In this document: positions 1 through 8,484 of the stretch, in pieces
How positions within the stretch are numbered: position 1 is the first letter of the stretch
Layout of the letters: each line of letters starts with the position of its first letter
Assembly (NCBI GenBank): GCA_045605145.1
Contig: JAZUPH010000096.1
Location: forward strand, 1 to 20,756
Direction of reading: 5' to 3'
From: CAMNAO01 sp045605145
GTDB lineage: Bacteria; Bacillota; Clostridia; Oscillospirales; Oscillospiraceae
Length of the DNA: 20,756 bases
Made by a program: the position numbers and the translations under genes
The notes under the pieces: generated by a model
Told to the model about the DNA's origin: nothing
Databases searched by the model: none
The model's input: the letters and a program-made list of their open reading frames with translations, nothing else

Positions 1-19
1 ATTGAACGGACATTCAGCT

Positions 20-874
20 ATGACACACAATTGCTTTACCATTGTCACACAGGGCCAGCTTGAATACTCCACCGCGCCCTTTCTGGGCGTGCCCCACGCA
101 TTCACCACCCGGCTGGGCGGCGTGGACGGCGGAACACAGGCCGGACTGAATCTTGGTTACAACCGCACAGAACAGCCCGATGCCGTAAGGGAGAATTACC
201 GCATCCTGTGCGCGGCACTGGGTCTTGACGAGAATCGCCTGGTATGGGGCCGGCAGGTCCACGGACGCACCGTGCTCCCGGCAGAGGAAAAGGACATCTG
301 CCGGCTGGGTGGCTCTGCCCGCGAAGGGGACGGTGTAATGAGCAATGTGCCCGGCCTGGGCCTTGTGGTGTACACCGCGGACTGCATCCCCATCCTGCTC
401 AGCGACCCGGTGACTGGCGCCGTGGCGGCGATACACGCCGGCTGGCGCGGCACCGTTGCCGACATCGCCGGAGAGGGTGTGAGGGCAATGGCGCGGCAGT
501 ACGGCTCACGGCCGGAGGATATTCGCGCCGCTGTGGGCCCCGGGATCAGCCAGTGCTGTTTCCAGGTGGGCCGCGATGTAGTGGATGCCGTGATTGCCGT
601 TTTGGGCCGTGAGGGTGAGCAGTTTATAAACACCCGACCCGCCCCGCCTTTCGGCGTGACACAGTTTGTGCCGCCGGAAGCTGTTGAAGGCAAATTCTAC
701 GTTGACAACAAGGGCGTGAACCGCGCCCTGCTGATAAAAGCGGGCGTCGCACCGGAGAACATCGCCGTGTCCGACGAATGCTCCCGCTGTGATACCGACC
801 GATACTGGTCACACCGCTTCCATGGTGACAGCCGAGGAAGCCAGGGCGCGATAATTGCCGCCGGGAATAGATAG
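20..874 (+). CDS. pgeF: Peptidoglycan editing factor / purine nucleoside phosphorylase-type oxidoreductase (YfiH/YlmD family)
   Basis: This is a member of the YfiH/PgeF (Cu-oxidase_4, laccase-domain) family. Members remove misincorporated residues in peptidoglycan precursor synthesis or act on purine nucleosides; both activities are known for the family and cannot be separated from sequence. The zinc-site triad is visible: His in GRQVHG (residue 81 counted from the ATG at 20), Cys in YTADC (122) and His in IHAGWRG (139). The family GPGISQCCFQVG motif follows, and the C-terminus carries the SHR-type signature (YWSHRFHGDSRG). The full length of about 284 residues is normal for the family. The start is uncertain: an in-frame TTG at 2 would add six residues, and the frame may be open beyond the window edge. 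The ATG at 20 fits the usual family N-terminus, although no clear ribosome binding site precedes it. The next gene starts 30 bases downstream on the same strand, so co-transcription is likely. Confidence 0.93.
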   Translation: MTHNCFTIVTQGQLEYSTAPFLGVPHAFTTRLGGVDGGTQAGLNLGYNRTEQPDAVRENYRILCAALGLDENRLVWGRQVHGRTVLPAEEKDICRLGGSAREGDGVMSNVPGLGLVVYTADCIPILLSDPVTGAVAAIHAGWRGTVADIAGEGVRAMARQYGSRPEDIRAAVGPGISQCCFQVGRDVVDAVIAVLGREGEQFINTRPAPPFGVTQFVPPEAVEGKFYVDNKGVNRALLIKAGVAPENIAVSDECSRCDTDRYWSHRFHGDSRGSQGAIIAAGNR

Positions 875-904
875 AGACATACCCCAGGAAAGGACGTTGC
901 CGTC

Positions 905-2671
905 TTGAAAGAGAGCGTATATAAAAGAATAATCGTGCTGCTGCTCGCTGCGGCAATGCTGGTGTGTTGTCTGTCCGGCTGCTCGGTGTACAGCTCACTG
1001 ACCCGCTTCGACTCTGCATCCCAGGAGGGGGAGGGCGAAGTGGACATGGATATTTCCGACTCAGGTGAGGATGAGGTGGATCTGCCCATAGGGGGCAAGA
1101 ACGACTCGCCTTTTGAGGATGACGTCTTTACCCTCAACTACAGCTCCGCCGACCCTCTTAACCCCATCACCTGCACAAACCGCTTTAACCTTTTGGTTGG
1201 CAAGTTGATGTATGAAAGCCTGTTCACCTATAACAAGGACTTTGAGCCGGAGCCGGTTCTGGCCGAATCCTGGCGGACAAACAACGGTCAGGTATGGGTG
1301 ATCACCATAAAGCAGGGCATCTATTTCCACGACGGCAGAGAGTTGGTGGCCGAGGATGTGCTCTACTCCCTGCGCCAGTCTGCCAAAGACGACAGCGGCT
1401 CATACGCAGGCCGCTTCGACAGCACCTTCTGCGAAGATATTACCGCCACCGGCACCTATGAGCTGACTTTCACCCTGGGCTACGCCGACTGGGACTTTCT
1501 GCTGATGCTGGATGTGCCGATAATCAAGGTCAACGATGCCGCGGTGAGTATCCCCGCAGGTACCGGCCCATTCATGTACACCAAAGAGACGGACATCAAC
1601 ACCGGTGAGACCACACATTATCTCACCCGCTGGGACCAGTACCGTGATTCGGACAGCATACCCATGGACAAAGTGTATCTGCGTGAATACAGCGACGAGA
1701 ACCTGTCCTCCGCCTTTACCGACGGCTACATAGACCTGCTGGACTTTGATCCGGCAGGCATCTCCTCCGTCAGTGTGCAGATGGATCACGAGATCCGCTA
1801 TTACAACACCACCGTTCTGGAGTATTTGGGCTTTAACTATGACAACAGTCTTCTGGCCAATGAGGATATCCGCCGCGCCATCGGGCATCTGATAAACTAC
1901 GAGTACATCACCGAGACGATATATAACGGCAAGGTGCTGTCCTCTCCCCTTATACTCAGCCCCGCAGTGAATGTTTATGACCCCCAGTGGGAAGAGGATC
2001 TGGGCGTGGGTTATGATCTGGTGGAGTTTTCTTCCATCTTTGCCAGCTACGGTATGTCCGACTCCGACGGCGACGGATATCTGGAGTACAGACAGCAGGA
2101 CTTTAAGTTCAGGCTTGTATACAACTACGACAACAGCTACAAGGTCGCCGTGGCGGAGCGAATTGCCGCCACACTGCGCAGCGTGGGCATTGAGGTGGAG
2201 CTGAACCCCTGCTCATGGAAGCTGTTCCAGAGCAATCTGAAAATGGGCTACTTCGATATGTATATTGCCGATGTACGCCTGCCCGCCGACTTTGACCCCA
2301 CAGAGCTGCTGAGAACCTGGGGCAGCATGAACTGGGGTGGCATCTCCGAGCGCGGCGACAGAGAGGGCGCTTATGTCCAGCTTTGCCGCAACTTTGTGGG
2401 TGCTCCCACCGTTACCACCGTGCAGACCGCCAACCCCGATGATCCCGAGGGTGAGCCCATCACCACACAGGTGACCGACCTTACGGCGCGGACATCTGCG
2501 GCACTGGCCTTGTGTACATATGTTTACAACACCGCTCCCATCATCCCGATATGCTATAAAATGGGCTGCGTTATATCCCACCGCAATGTGATTTACAACC
2601 TGCAGCCCAGTTATTCCAGTGTATTCCGCAATCTGACAGAGTGCACCGTCACCCTGAAGGATGAGGACTGA
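905..2671 (+). CDS. ABC transporter solute-binding lipoprotein, family 5 (peptide/nickel type)
   Basis: This is an extracellular substrate-binding lipoprotein of the SBP_bac_5 family, which delivers oligopeptides or similar solutes to ABC permeases. The N-terminus has basic residues, a hydrophobic core and a lipobox LSGC with Cys26 as the lipidated residue. A strongly acidic linker (about residues 38-58) then leads to the binding fold. Family motifs include LMYESLFTYNKDFEPEPVLA, then WRTNNGQVWVITIKQGIYF and HDGRELVAEDVLYSLR. A DSDGDGYLE segment near residue 383 is a common feature of the family. Translation starts at a TTG (905) supported by AGGAAAGGA at 886-894, 10 bases upstream. The length of 588 residues is slightly long because of the linker. 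No permease or ATPase gene lies next to it, so its transporter partner must be elsewhere or it has a stand-alone role. Substrate is unknown. Confidence 0.9.
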   Translation: MKESVYKRIIVLLLAAAMLVCCLSGCSVYSSLTRFDSASQEGEGEVDMDISDSGEDEVDLPIGGKNDSPFEDDVFTLNYSSADPLNPITCTNRFNLLVGKLMYESLFTYNKDFEPEPVLAESWRTNNGQVWVITIKQGIYFHDGRELVAEDVLYSLRQSAKDDSGSYAGRFDSTFCEDITATGTYELTFTLGYADWDFLLMLDVPIIKVNDAAVSIPAGTGPFMYTKETDINTGETTHYLTRWDQYRDSDSIPMDKVYLREYSDENLSSAFTDGYIDLLDFDPAGISSVSVQMDHEIRYYNTTVLEYLGFNYDNSLLANEDIRRAIGHLINYEYITETIYNGKVLSSPLILSPAVNVYDPQWEEDLGVGYDLVEFSSIFASYGMSDSDGDGYLEYRQQDFKFRLVYNYDNSYKVAVAERIAATLRSVGIEVELNPCSWKLFQSNLKMGYFDMYIADVRLPADFDPTELLRTWGSMNWGGISERGDREGAYVQLCRNFVGAPTVTTVQTANPDDPEGEPITTQVTDLTARTSAALALCTYVYNTAPIIPICYKMGCVISHRNVIYNLQPSYSSVFRNLTECTVTLKDED

Positions 2672-2720
2672 TCCCCGCAACGATGATCAACCGCCAATTA
2701 CTAAGAAAGGGTGCATACAT

Positions 2721-3113
2721 ATGACCGACAGAGAGCTTATCAATATGGCAAAGGCCGCCGCCGGCAACGCATACGTGCCCTACTCCCGCTTTAAGGTGGG
2801 AGCGGCTATAGAATGCGCGGACGGCAGCGTATACTGCGGCTGCAATGTGGAAAACGCCGCCCTCGGCTCCACCGTCTGTGCCGAGCGCTGTGCCGCGCTC
2901 AAGGCCATCAGCGAGGGGCGCAGCAGATTTATGCGCATCGCCGTGTGGGCCGAAAGCCGCGATTACTGCACACCCTGCGGTACCTGCCGCCAGTTTTTGG
3001 CGGAGTTCTCCCCTTCGATGGAGGTGCTGTGCGCCCGTGGGGACGGCCGTTACACCAGTTACCGTCTGGACCAGCTTTTGCCCAACTGCTTCACCGGCGC
3101 AATGCTGGGATAA
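2721..3113 (+). CDS. cdd: Cytidine deaminase
   Basis: This is a small tetrameric-type zinc cytidine deaminase (130 residues) that converts cytidine and deoxycytidine to uridine and deoxyuridine in pyrimidine salvage. The zinc and proton-shuttle residues are all present: Cys53 and Glu55 in TVCAERCA, and Cys86 and Cys89 in TPCGTCRQ. The substrate-binding NVEN motif is at residues 42-45. The frame is open back to 2661, but the ATG at 2721 is the better start: it is preceded by AAGAAAGGG at 2703-2711 and gives the family-typical N-terminus and length. The gene follows the solute-binding lipoprotein by 49 bases on the same strand. A nucleoside-uptake link between the two is possible but has no direct support. 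No clear terminator was seen between it and the convergent ferritin-like gene. Confidence 0.96.
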   Translation: MTDRELINMAKAAAGNAYVPYSRFKVGAAIECADGSVYCGCNVENAALGSTVCAERCAALKAISEGRSRFMRIAVWAESRDYCTPCGTCRQFLAEFSPSMEVLCARGDGRYTSYRLDQLLPNCFTGAMLG

Positions 3114-3162
3114 GGCGAAAATACCTTGATTTCGGGCTTTTCTGTCTCTTTTGATGCTTGAC

Positions 3163-3720
3163 TTATTGCATAAGGCGCTGTATCATCCCGAAAAGCTGCG
3201 TGGCGTGACTGTCTTCATCTTCCGACAGCTGGCTGAACATTCGCTCAAGCGCCGGTAGCTGTGCCTGCTGCGTGGCGGCGCGGTACGCGCGTGAGGCTTT
3301 CTGCTCTTCATGCCATGCACTTCGCAGTGCGTCAGGCATATCTGTATCTATTTTCCCCGGCATTTTCGGGGCATAACTGTCCCCTGTTATGAGAAAGTAC
3401 GCGCCCTCAAGGCGGCGCAGATGCCGCTCTTCATCCTTCGCCATATGGGCAAAGCCGGCGGCGCAGAAGCTGCCTTGCCAGCGCTTGTAAAGGGCACGGT
3501 ATGCCGCAGCCGATGCTGCCTCATCATCCATGTACTTTTCCAGCATGCGAATTTCCCCGTCAGCGGGCAGGGGCTGCCAAAGGGCCTGGGTCTGTGTTTC
3601 ATCAGGGCACTGCACCCGCTGCCACAAGGCTTCAAAGCCATCAAAATTATCTGTTTCCAATTCTGTCGCCTCCCGGCCTGTTTCCGTATATACTATGCGA
3701 GGCAGGATGGGCAGGTGCAC
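3163..3720 (-). CDS. Ferritin-like (rubrerythrin-type) di-iron protein
   Basis: This is a four-helix-bundle protein of the ferritin-like superfamily, about 185 residues long. The di-iron ligand pattern is complete: Glu67 in helix 1 (DDEAAS), Glu97-x-x-His100 in helix 2 (DEERH), Glu138 or Glu139 in helix 3 (WHEEQ) and Glu169-x-x-His172 in helix 4 (EDSH). Rubrerythrin-type relatives reduce peroxide or handle iron in anaerobes. There is no rubredoxin CxxC domain, so an electron donor would have to be a separate protein. The first 50 residues or so lack obvious homology. The proposed start is GTG (3718-3720) with only a weak ribosome binding site, so the true start may be further inside. The gene is divergent from glgB, with 50 bases between the two starts, and convergent with cdd. 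Confidence 0.78.
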   Translation of the reverse strand: MHLPILPRIVYTETGREATELETDNFDGFEALWQRVQCPDETQTQALWQPLPADGEIRMLEKYMDDEAASAAAYRALYKRWQGSFCAAGFAHMAKDEERHLRRLEGAYFLITGDSYAPKMPGKIDTDMPDALRSAWHEEQKASRAYRAATQQAQLPALERMFSQLSEDEDSHATQLFGMIQRLMQ

Positions 3721-3770
3721 GGCTGTGCCGCATTTGACTGCTTATATCCATTCTGAAAGGAGGGTACTGT

Positions 3771-5657
3771 ATGTCGCAAATTTCATCCACAGATATCTAC
3801 CTGTTCAATCAGGGCACCATGCAGATGGCATGGAAGAGCTTCGGCGCGCATCGCGACGGCGACGGCTGGCGCTTTACAATATGGGTGCCGTGGGTTCGGT
3901 CTGTCGGCGTCACAGGCTCCTTCAACAACTGGGGCGAGACCCCGATGCAGCTTCTGCCCGAGTGCGGCGTGTGGACTGTCGTTGTCGACAATGCCAAAGA
4001 GGGCGACAGCTACAAATATATAATCACGACCGAATCGGGTGAGCGCATATACAAGGCAGACCCCTTCGCCTTCGCATCTGAGCGCAGGCCGGGTACTGCA
4101 TCCCGGCTCAAGGACATCTCCGGCTACGATTGGGGCGACACCGCCTGGCTGGATATGCGCGGGAAGGTCAGCCACTTTAAGCGGCCCATGAATATATACG
4201 AGGTGCACGCCACCTCCTGGCGCCGTAAAGAGTCCACCGAGGACAATGAAGAGGGCTTCCTCACCTGGTATGAGCTGGCGGATCAGCTTGTGCCCTATAT
4301 TAAAGACATGGGCTGGAACTATATTGAACTGTTGCCGGTCATGGAGCATCCGCTGGACGCCTCCTGGGGTTATCAGGTCACCGGTTTTTACGCCCCAACA
4401 TCCCGCTGCGGCGACCCCGAGGGGCTCAAATACCTGATCGACCGCTGCCATCAGGCGGGTATCGGCGTGATCCTCGATTGGGTGCCGGGGCACTTCTGCC
4501 GCGACGCACAGGGATTGGGCCGTTTCAACGGGCTGATGCTGTACGAATCCGCCGACCACCAGCAGTGGGGCACTTATCGCTTCGATTTCAGCCGCCCGCA
4601 GGTGCGCAGCTTCCTTATGTCCAACGCCCTGTACTGGCTTGAGGAGTTCCATGCCGATGGACTGCGCGTTGACGGCGTTTCCAGCATGCTGTATCTCAAC
4701 TTCGGGATTGTTAACGAAAGCCAAATGCGCTATAATAAGTATGGTGAGCTGGAGGATCTGGACGCCATTGACTTTTTACGGCAGTTTAACCACGCTGTGG
4801 GCACACGCTGTCCCGACTGCTTCACCGTTGCGGAGGAGAGTACCGCATGGAGCGGTGTGACAAAGCCACCCCACGACGGCGGTCTGGGCTTCCACTACAA
4901 GTGGAACATGGGCTGGATGAACGACACCCTGCGTTATTTCTCCACCCGTTTTGAACACCGCTGTTTTGAGCATAGCAAGCTCAACTTCTCGATGATGTAC
5001 GCCTTTTCGGAGAACTTTGTTCTTCCGCTCAGCCATGATGAGGTGGTACACGGCAAACGCTCCCTTATAGGGCGTATGCCCGGCGATTACTGGAAGCAGT
5101 TCGCCGGAATGCGGCTGCTTCTTAGCTACCAGATGCTCCATCCGGGCGCGAAGCTGACCTTCATGGGCAGCGAGATCGCCCCATTCATCGAGTGGCGCGA
5201 GTATGAGGAGCTTGAGTGGTTCATGCGCGACTATCTGCCCCACGGTCAGGTGCAGCATTATGTACGCACGCTCAACAACTTCTATCTCAAAACACCCGGC
5301 TTGTGGAAAGACAGCTACTCCTGGGGCGGATTTGAATGGCTTGAGGCCAACAACGCCGACCAGAATGTGCTGCTGTTCACCCGCTCCGGCCGTAAGGACG
5401 GCGCCAAATATGTGTGCGTGCTGAACATGAGCCCGTACCGCCGGGAAAACTACCTTGTGGGCGTACCTTACGCCGGCAAGTGGAAGGAGGCCATCAACTC
5501 CGACGCAGTGGAGTTCGGCGGCAGCGGCGCGGTCAACCCCAACAGCATTGCCACGCGGCCCATCGCCATACACGGACAGGCGCAGAGCATCCGCATAACC
5601 CTGCCCCCACTGGGCGCAGCAGTGTTCAGATGCGTCCGCCGGGACAAGGGGAAGTAA
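3771..5657 (+). CDS. glgB: 1,4-alpha-glucan (glycogen) branching enzyme
   Basis: This enzyme makes alpha-1,6 branches by transferring alpha-1,4 chains, in the cytoplasm. An N-terminal CBM48 domain (about residues 20-105, with VGVTGSFNNWG) precedes a GH13 barrel. Conserved regions are visible: DWVPGHF at 236, the nucleophile Asp301 in DGLRVDGVSSML, the acid/base Glu355 in FTVAEEST, and Asp423 in LSHDEVVHGKRSL, which is the typical branching-enzyme form of region IV. A C-terminal beta domain closes the protein at 628 residues, normal for a short-type GlgB. The start is set by AAAGGAGGG at 3756-3764. It is the first gene of the glycogen operon. The 5' spacer to the divergent ferritin-like gene is only 50 bases. 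A TTGACT at 3734-3739 has no properly spaced -10 box, so I could not place its promoter. Confidence 0.97.
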   Translation: MSQISSTDIYLFNQGTMQMAWKSFGAHRDGDGWRFTIWVPWVRSVGVTGSFNNWGETPMQLLPECGVWTVVVDNAKEGDSYKYIITTESGERIYKADPFAFASERRPGTASRLKDISGYDWGDTAWLDMRGKVSHFKRPMNIYEVHATSWRRKESTEDNEEGFLTWYELADQLVPYIKDMGWNYIELLPVMEHPLDASWGYQVTGFYAPTSRCGDPEGLKYLIDRCHQAGIGVILDWVPGHFCRDAQGLGRFNGLMLYESADHQQWGTYRFDFSRPQVRSFLMSNALYWLEEFHADGLRVDGVSSMLYLNFGIVNESQMRYNKYGELEDLDAIDFLRQFNHAVGTRCPDCFTVAEESTAWSGVTKPPHDGGLGFHYKWNMGWMNDTLRYFSTRFEHRCFEHSKLNFSMMYAFSENFVLPLSHDEVVHGKRSLIGRMPGDYWKQFAGMRLLLSYQMLHPGAKLTFMGSEIAPFIEWREYEELEWFMRDYLPHGQVQHYVRTLNNFYLKTPGLWKDSYSWGGFEWLEANNADQNVLLFTRSGRKDGAKYVCVLNMSPYRRENYLVGVPYAGKWKEAINSDAVEFGGSGAVNPNSIATRPIAIHGQAQSIRITLPPLGAAVFRCVRRDKGK

Positions 5658-5739
5658 ACCGCATTTATACTATTTGTTTTGCGATCTAAGTTAAATTTTA
5701 TACATATACAAACACAATCAGAAAGGGACTTTAATCACC

Positions 5740-8157
5740 ATGATGTTTTCCAGTAAAGAGCTGTTCAAGGCTGCATATTCCGCCGAGGTCGTATCTCTCT
5801 TCGGCAAGACCGTTGACAACTGCAGTGACGCGGAAAAGTACGCCGCCCTGGCTCGCCTCGTCTGCCGCAAGGCCTCTGAAATTCAGGCCGTAAGCACCCG
5901 CGAGCAGGAGACCAGCTCTCAAAAGCACGTTTACTATTTCTCCATGGAGTTTCTTATCGGCCGTCTGCTGAAGAACTACCTCATCAACCTTGATGCCATC
6001 GACGTTGTCGAGGACGGTCTGTCCGAGATGGGCATCAAACTGGACGATCTGGCTGAGGCGGAGAAGGATCCCGGCCTCGGCAACGGCGGCCTTGGCCGTC
6101 TGGCCGCCTGCTTCATGGATTCTCTGGCCTGTCTGGGCAAGAACGCCACCGGTATGGGCGTCCGCTTCCGCTTCGGTCTGTTCCGTCAGCGCATCGTCAA
6201 TGGCTGGCAGACTGAGGAGCCGGACAACTGGCTGGACGGCGGCTATCCCTGGGCTACCGCCAAGTATGACGAGGCTGTCACCGTCAAGTTCGGCGGTCAT
6301 GTCCGCGGGGTAAACGGCTTTAACGGAACCGAGTACACCCTGCATGATTATGACGCAGTCCGCGCCATTCCCTATGACGTACCCGTGATCGGCTACGGCG
6401 GGGAAACCGTGAACACTCTGCGCCTGTGGCGTGCCATCCCCGTACATGAGGAGATCGACCTTGCCGCCTTCAACCGCGGCGATTACGCCAATGCCAGTAA
6501 GAAGCGTATGGAAGTTGAGGCCATTACCACCATCCTGTACCCCGATGACAGCACCGAGGCCGGCAAGGCCCTTCGCCTGAAGCAGGAGTATTTCTTCACC
6601 AGCGCCGGTCTGCAGAACATCGTCAGCAAGTATAAGCTGGACCACGGCACCGACGAGTGGGAGAAGTTTCCCGAGCGCGTTGCCATCCACACCAATGACA
6701 CCCATCCCGCCTTCGCCGTGCCGGAGCTGATGCGCCTGCTTATCGACGAAGAGGGTCTTGATTGGGACACCGCGTGGAACATCGTTATCCACACCGTGGC
6801 CTACACCAACCACACCGTCCTGCCCGAGGCACTGGAGAAGTGGAATGTTGACCTGTATCGCCGCCTGCTGCCCCGCATTTACATGATCACCGAAGAGATC
6901 GACCGCCGCCATCGCGCCGGCTTCGACAAGAGCCTGCCCAACTGGGAGTTCCTGTGCGAGGATACCGCTGTCATCTCCGGCGGCAATGTGCATATGGCCA
7001 ACCTGTCCATCGTGGGCAGCCACAGCATCAACGGCGTTGCATCCCTGCATACCCAGATCCTCAAGGACGACGTTATGAAGTCCTTCTACGCCGTCAGCCC
7101 CGAGAAGTTCAACAACAAAACCAACGGCATCTCCCACCGCCGCTTCCTTATCGAGGCCAACCCCAAGCTCTCCAGGCTCATTGACAGCGGTATCGGCAAC
7201 GGCTGGCGCCGCGATGCCATGGAGCTGGAGAAGCTGATGAGCCTGCGCGGTGACGCCGCTTTCGCCCAGCAGATGATGCAGGTAAAGCGCCAGAACAAAG
7301 AGCGCCTTGCCGAGCTGATCGCCAAGAGAAACCACATCATGGTGGATCCCGACTCCATCTTTGATGTGCAGGTCAAGCGTATCCACGCATATAAGCGCCA
7401 GCTTCTGTACATCTTCCGCGCGCTGAGCCTTTACAACATGCTCAAGGAGAATCCCGGTCTGGACATTCCTCCGCGCACCTTTATCATCGCCGGCAAGGCC
7501 GCCCAGAGCTATGTTTTCGCTAAAGAGAGCATCAAGCTGTGCTGCTCCATCGCCGATAAGATCAATTCCGACCCCGACATGAACGGCAAGCTGAAGGTCG
7601 TCTTCCTGGAGAACTTCAATGTCTCCACCGCTCAGGTCATCTACCCCGCCTCTGACGTCAGTGAGCAGATCTCCACCGCCGGCAAGGAAGCCAGCGGCAC
7701 AGGCTGCATGAAGTTCATGATGAACGGCGCCCTCACCCTGGGCACCCTGGACGGCGCCAATGTTGAGATCAACGGCCTTGTGGGCAACGACAATATGTAC
7801 CTGTTCGGTATGAACGCGGACGAGGCTGCCGTAGCTCACCGCAACGGCTACAGCGCTTTCGCCATGCGCGACAGCGATCAGCGCATTGCAACAATAGCCG
7901 ATCAGCTCATCAACGGCTTCTTCCATCAGAGCGGCTACAACTTCTGGGGCATTTTTGAGGCCCTGTTCAAGCACAACGACCAGTATCTGGTGTTCGGCGA
8001 CTACGCTTCCTACATGGATGTGGGTGAGAGAATGGCTCGCGACTATTCCGACAGCGCCCTGTGGTATGACAAGGCCCTTGTGAACATCGCAAAGAGCGGC
8101 TACTTCTCCTCCGACCGCACCATCAACGAATACTGCGACGACATCTGGAAGGCGTAA
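5740..8157 (+). CDS. glgP: Glycogen/alpha-glucan phosphorylase
   Basis: This PLP-dependent GT35 enzyme releases glucose-1-phosphate from the non-reducing ends of glycogen. Family motifs are seen in order: YYFSMEFLIGRLL, DPGLGNGGLGRLAACFMDS, NDTHPAFAVPELMR, NKTNGISHRRFL, RIHAYKRQ, and the PLP-lysine region SGTGCMKFMMNGA with Lys658. The length of 805 residues is typical of bacterial forms, and the animal N-terminal phosphorylation region is absent. The residue two before the lysine is Cys656, where most relatives I know have Asn. The start is one of two adjacent ATGs (5740 or 5743), with GAAAGGGA at 5721-5728. It lies 82 bases after glgB, in an AT-rich spacer that could hold a weak internal promoter. 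Placing phosphorylase inside the synthesis operon suggests that synthesis and breakdown are expressed together. Confidence 0.97.
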   Translation: MMFSSKELFKAAYSAEVVSLFGKTVDNCSDAEKYAALARLVCRKASEIQAVSTREQETSSQKHVYYFSMEFLIGRLLKNYLINLDAIDVVEDGLSEMGIKLDDLAEAEKDPGLGNGGLGRLAACFMDSLACLGKNATGMGVRFRFGLFRQRIVNGWQTEEPDNWLDGGYPWATAKYDEAVTVKFGGHVRGVNGFNGTEYTLHDYDAVRAIPYDVPVIGYGGETVNTLRLWRAIPVHEEIDLAAFNRGDYANASKKRMEVEAITTILYPDDSTEAGKALRLKQEYFFTSAGLQNIVSKYKLDHGTDEWEKFPERVAIHTNDTHPAFAVPELMRLLIDEEGLDWDTAWNIVIHTVAYTNHTVLPEALEKWNVDLYRRLLPRIYMITEEIDRRHRAGFDKSLPNWEFLCEDTAVISGGNVHMANLSIVGSHSINGVASLHTQILKDDVMKSFYAVSPEKFNNKTNGISHRRFLIEANPKLSRLIDSGIGNGWRRDAMELEKLMSLRGDAAFAQQMMQVKRQNKERLAELIAKRNHIMVDPDSIFDVQVKRIHAYKRQLLYIFRALSLYNMLKENPGLDIPPRTFIIAGKAAQSYVFAKESIKLCCSIADKINSDPDMNGKLKVVFLENFNVSTAQVIYPASDVSEQISTAGKEASGTGCMKFMMNGALTLGTLDGANVEINGLVGNDNMYLFGMNADEAAVAHRNGYSAFAMRDSDQRIATIADQLINGFFHQSGYNFWGIFEALFKHNDQYLVFGDYASYMDVGERMARDYSDSALWYDKALVNIAKSGYFSSDRTINEYCDDIWKA

Positions 8158-8484
8158 TACGCCTTACGGCGTCCAAACCGAACCCGCTTTGCTGGGCTTC
8201 GGTTTGGTGGGGTTCGCCCCCCTACATCGCACTCGCTTCGCTCGCATGTTTATGGCGTGTAACATGTTTTTCGCCGTGCGCATATCCCGGCGAAAAACGG
8301 ATTGGAAAATACCTTTTGCGAGGCCAACGCAACAGCCCTGTCAAATCCCGCGCAGGGCGGGGGCTTGTTCCCGTCGGTAATATGACCGCACTTTTGCAGG
8401 TGGGCATTTCTCTCCCCTAGAAGGGCAACTCAAATAAGCGCAATAACTCTTTATCACAACAAAACAGTAGTAAGGAGAACGCAT
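8158..8484. other. Structured 327-base spacer between glgP and glgC (hairpin cluster)
   Basis: No convincing gene lies here. The left half is a chain of inverted repeats: ACGCC/GGCGT at 8159-8172; CCAAACCGAA (8173-8182) with TTCGGTTTGG (8198-8207), extended inward by CCC/GGG around a bulged C; GGGG-TTCG-CCCC at 8209-8220; CATGTT (8245-8250) with AACATG (8261-8266); and an 11-base perfect arm pair GTTTTTCGCCG (8266-8276) with CGGCGAAAAAC (8288-8298). A CTCGCTTCGCTCG segment lies between them. None is followed by a U-tract, so a classic terminator is not obvious. The right end carries the glgC ribosome binding site TAAGGAGAA (8471-8479). The make-up resembles a repeated intergenic element, but this is inference. 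Confidence 0.6.

Noticed and set aside
2075..2095. DSDGDGYLE segment as a dockerin or EF-hand in the lipoprotein
   Set aside because: It is a single copy inside the binding fold, and a similar DxDGDG turn is common in family 5 solute-binding proteins. No dockerin duplication is present.
5658..5739. Promoter between glgB and glgP
   Set aside because: The spacer is AT-rich with TTGTTT at 5674 and TATACA at 5699, but the 19-base spacing and weak matches are not enough to call it.
5731..7974. Minus-strand open frame of 747 codons opposite glgP
   Set aside because: It is an antisense shadow of the strongly conserved glgP gene, made possible by GC-rich third positions and few stop-forming codons. 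It has no ribosome binding site or recognisable domain.
8222..8407. 61-codon minus-strand open frame in the glgP-glgC spacer
   Set aside because: It lies across palindromes, is rich in Arg, Pro and His without a fold, and has no convincing ribosome binding site. More likely a by-product of a structured or repeated element. A plus-strand 63-codon frame at 8189-8380 was rejected for the same reasons.
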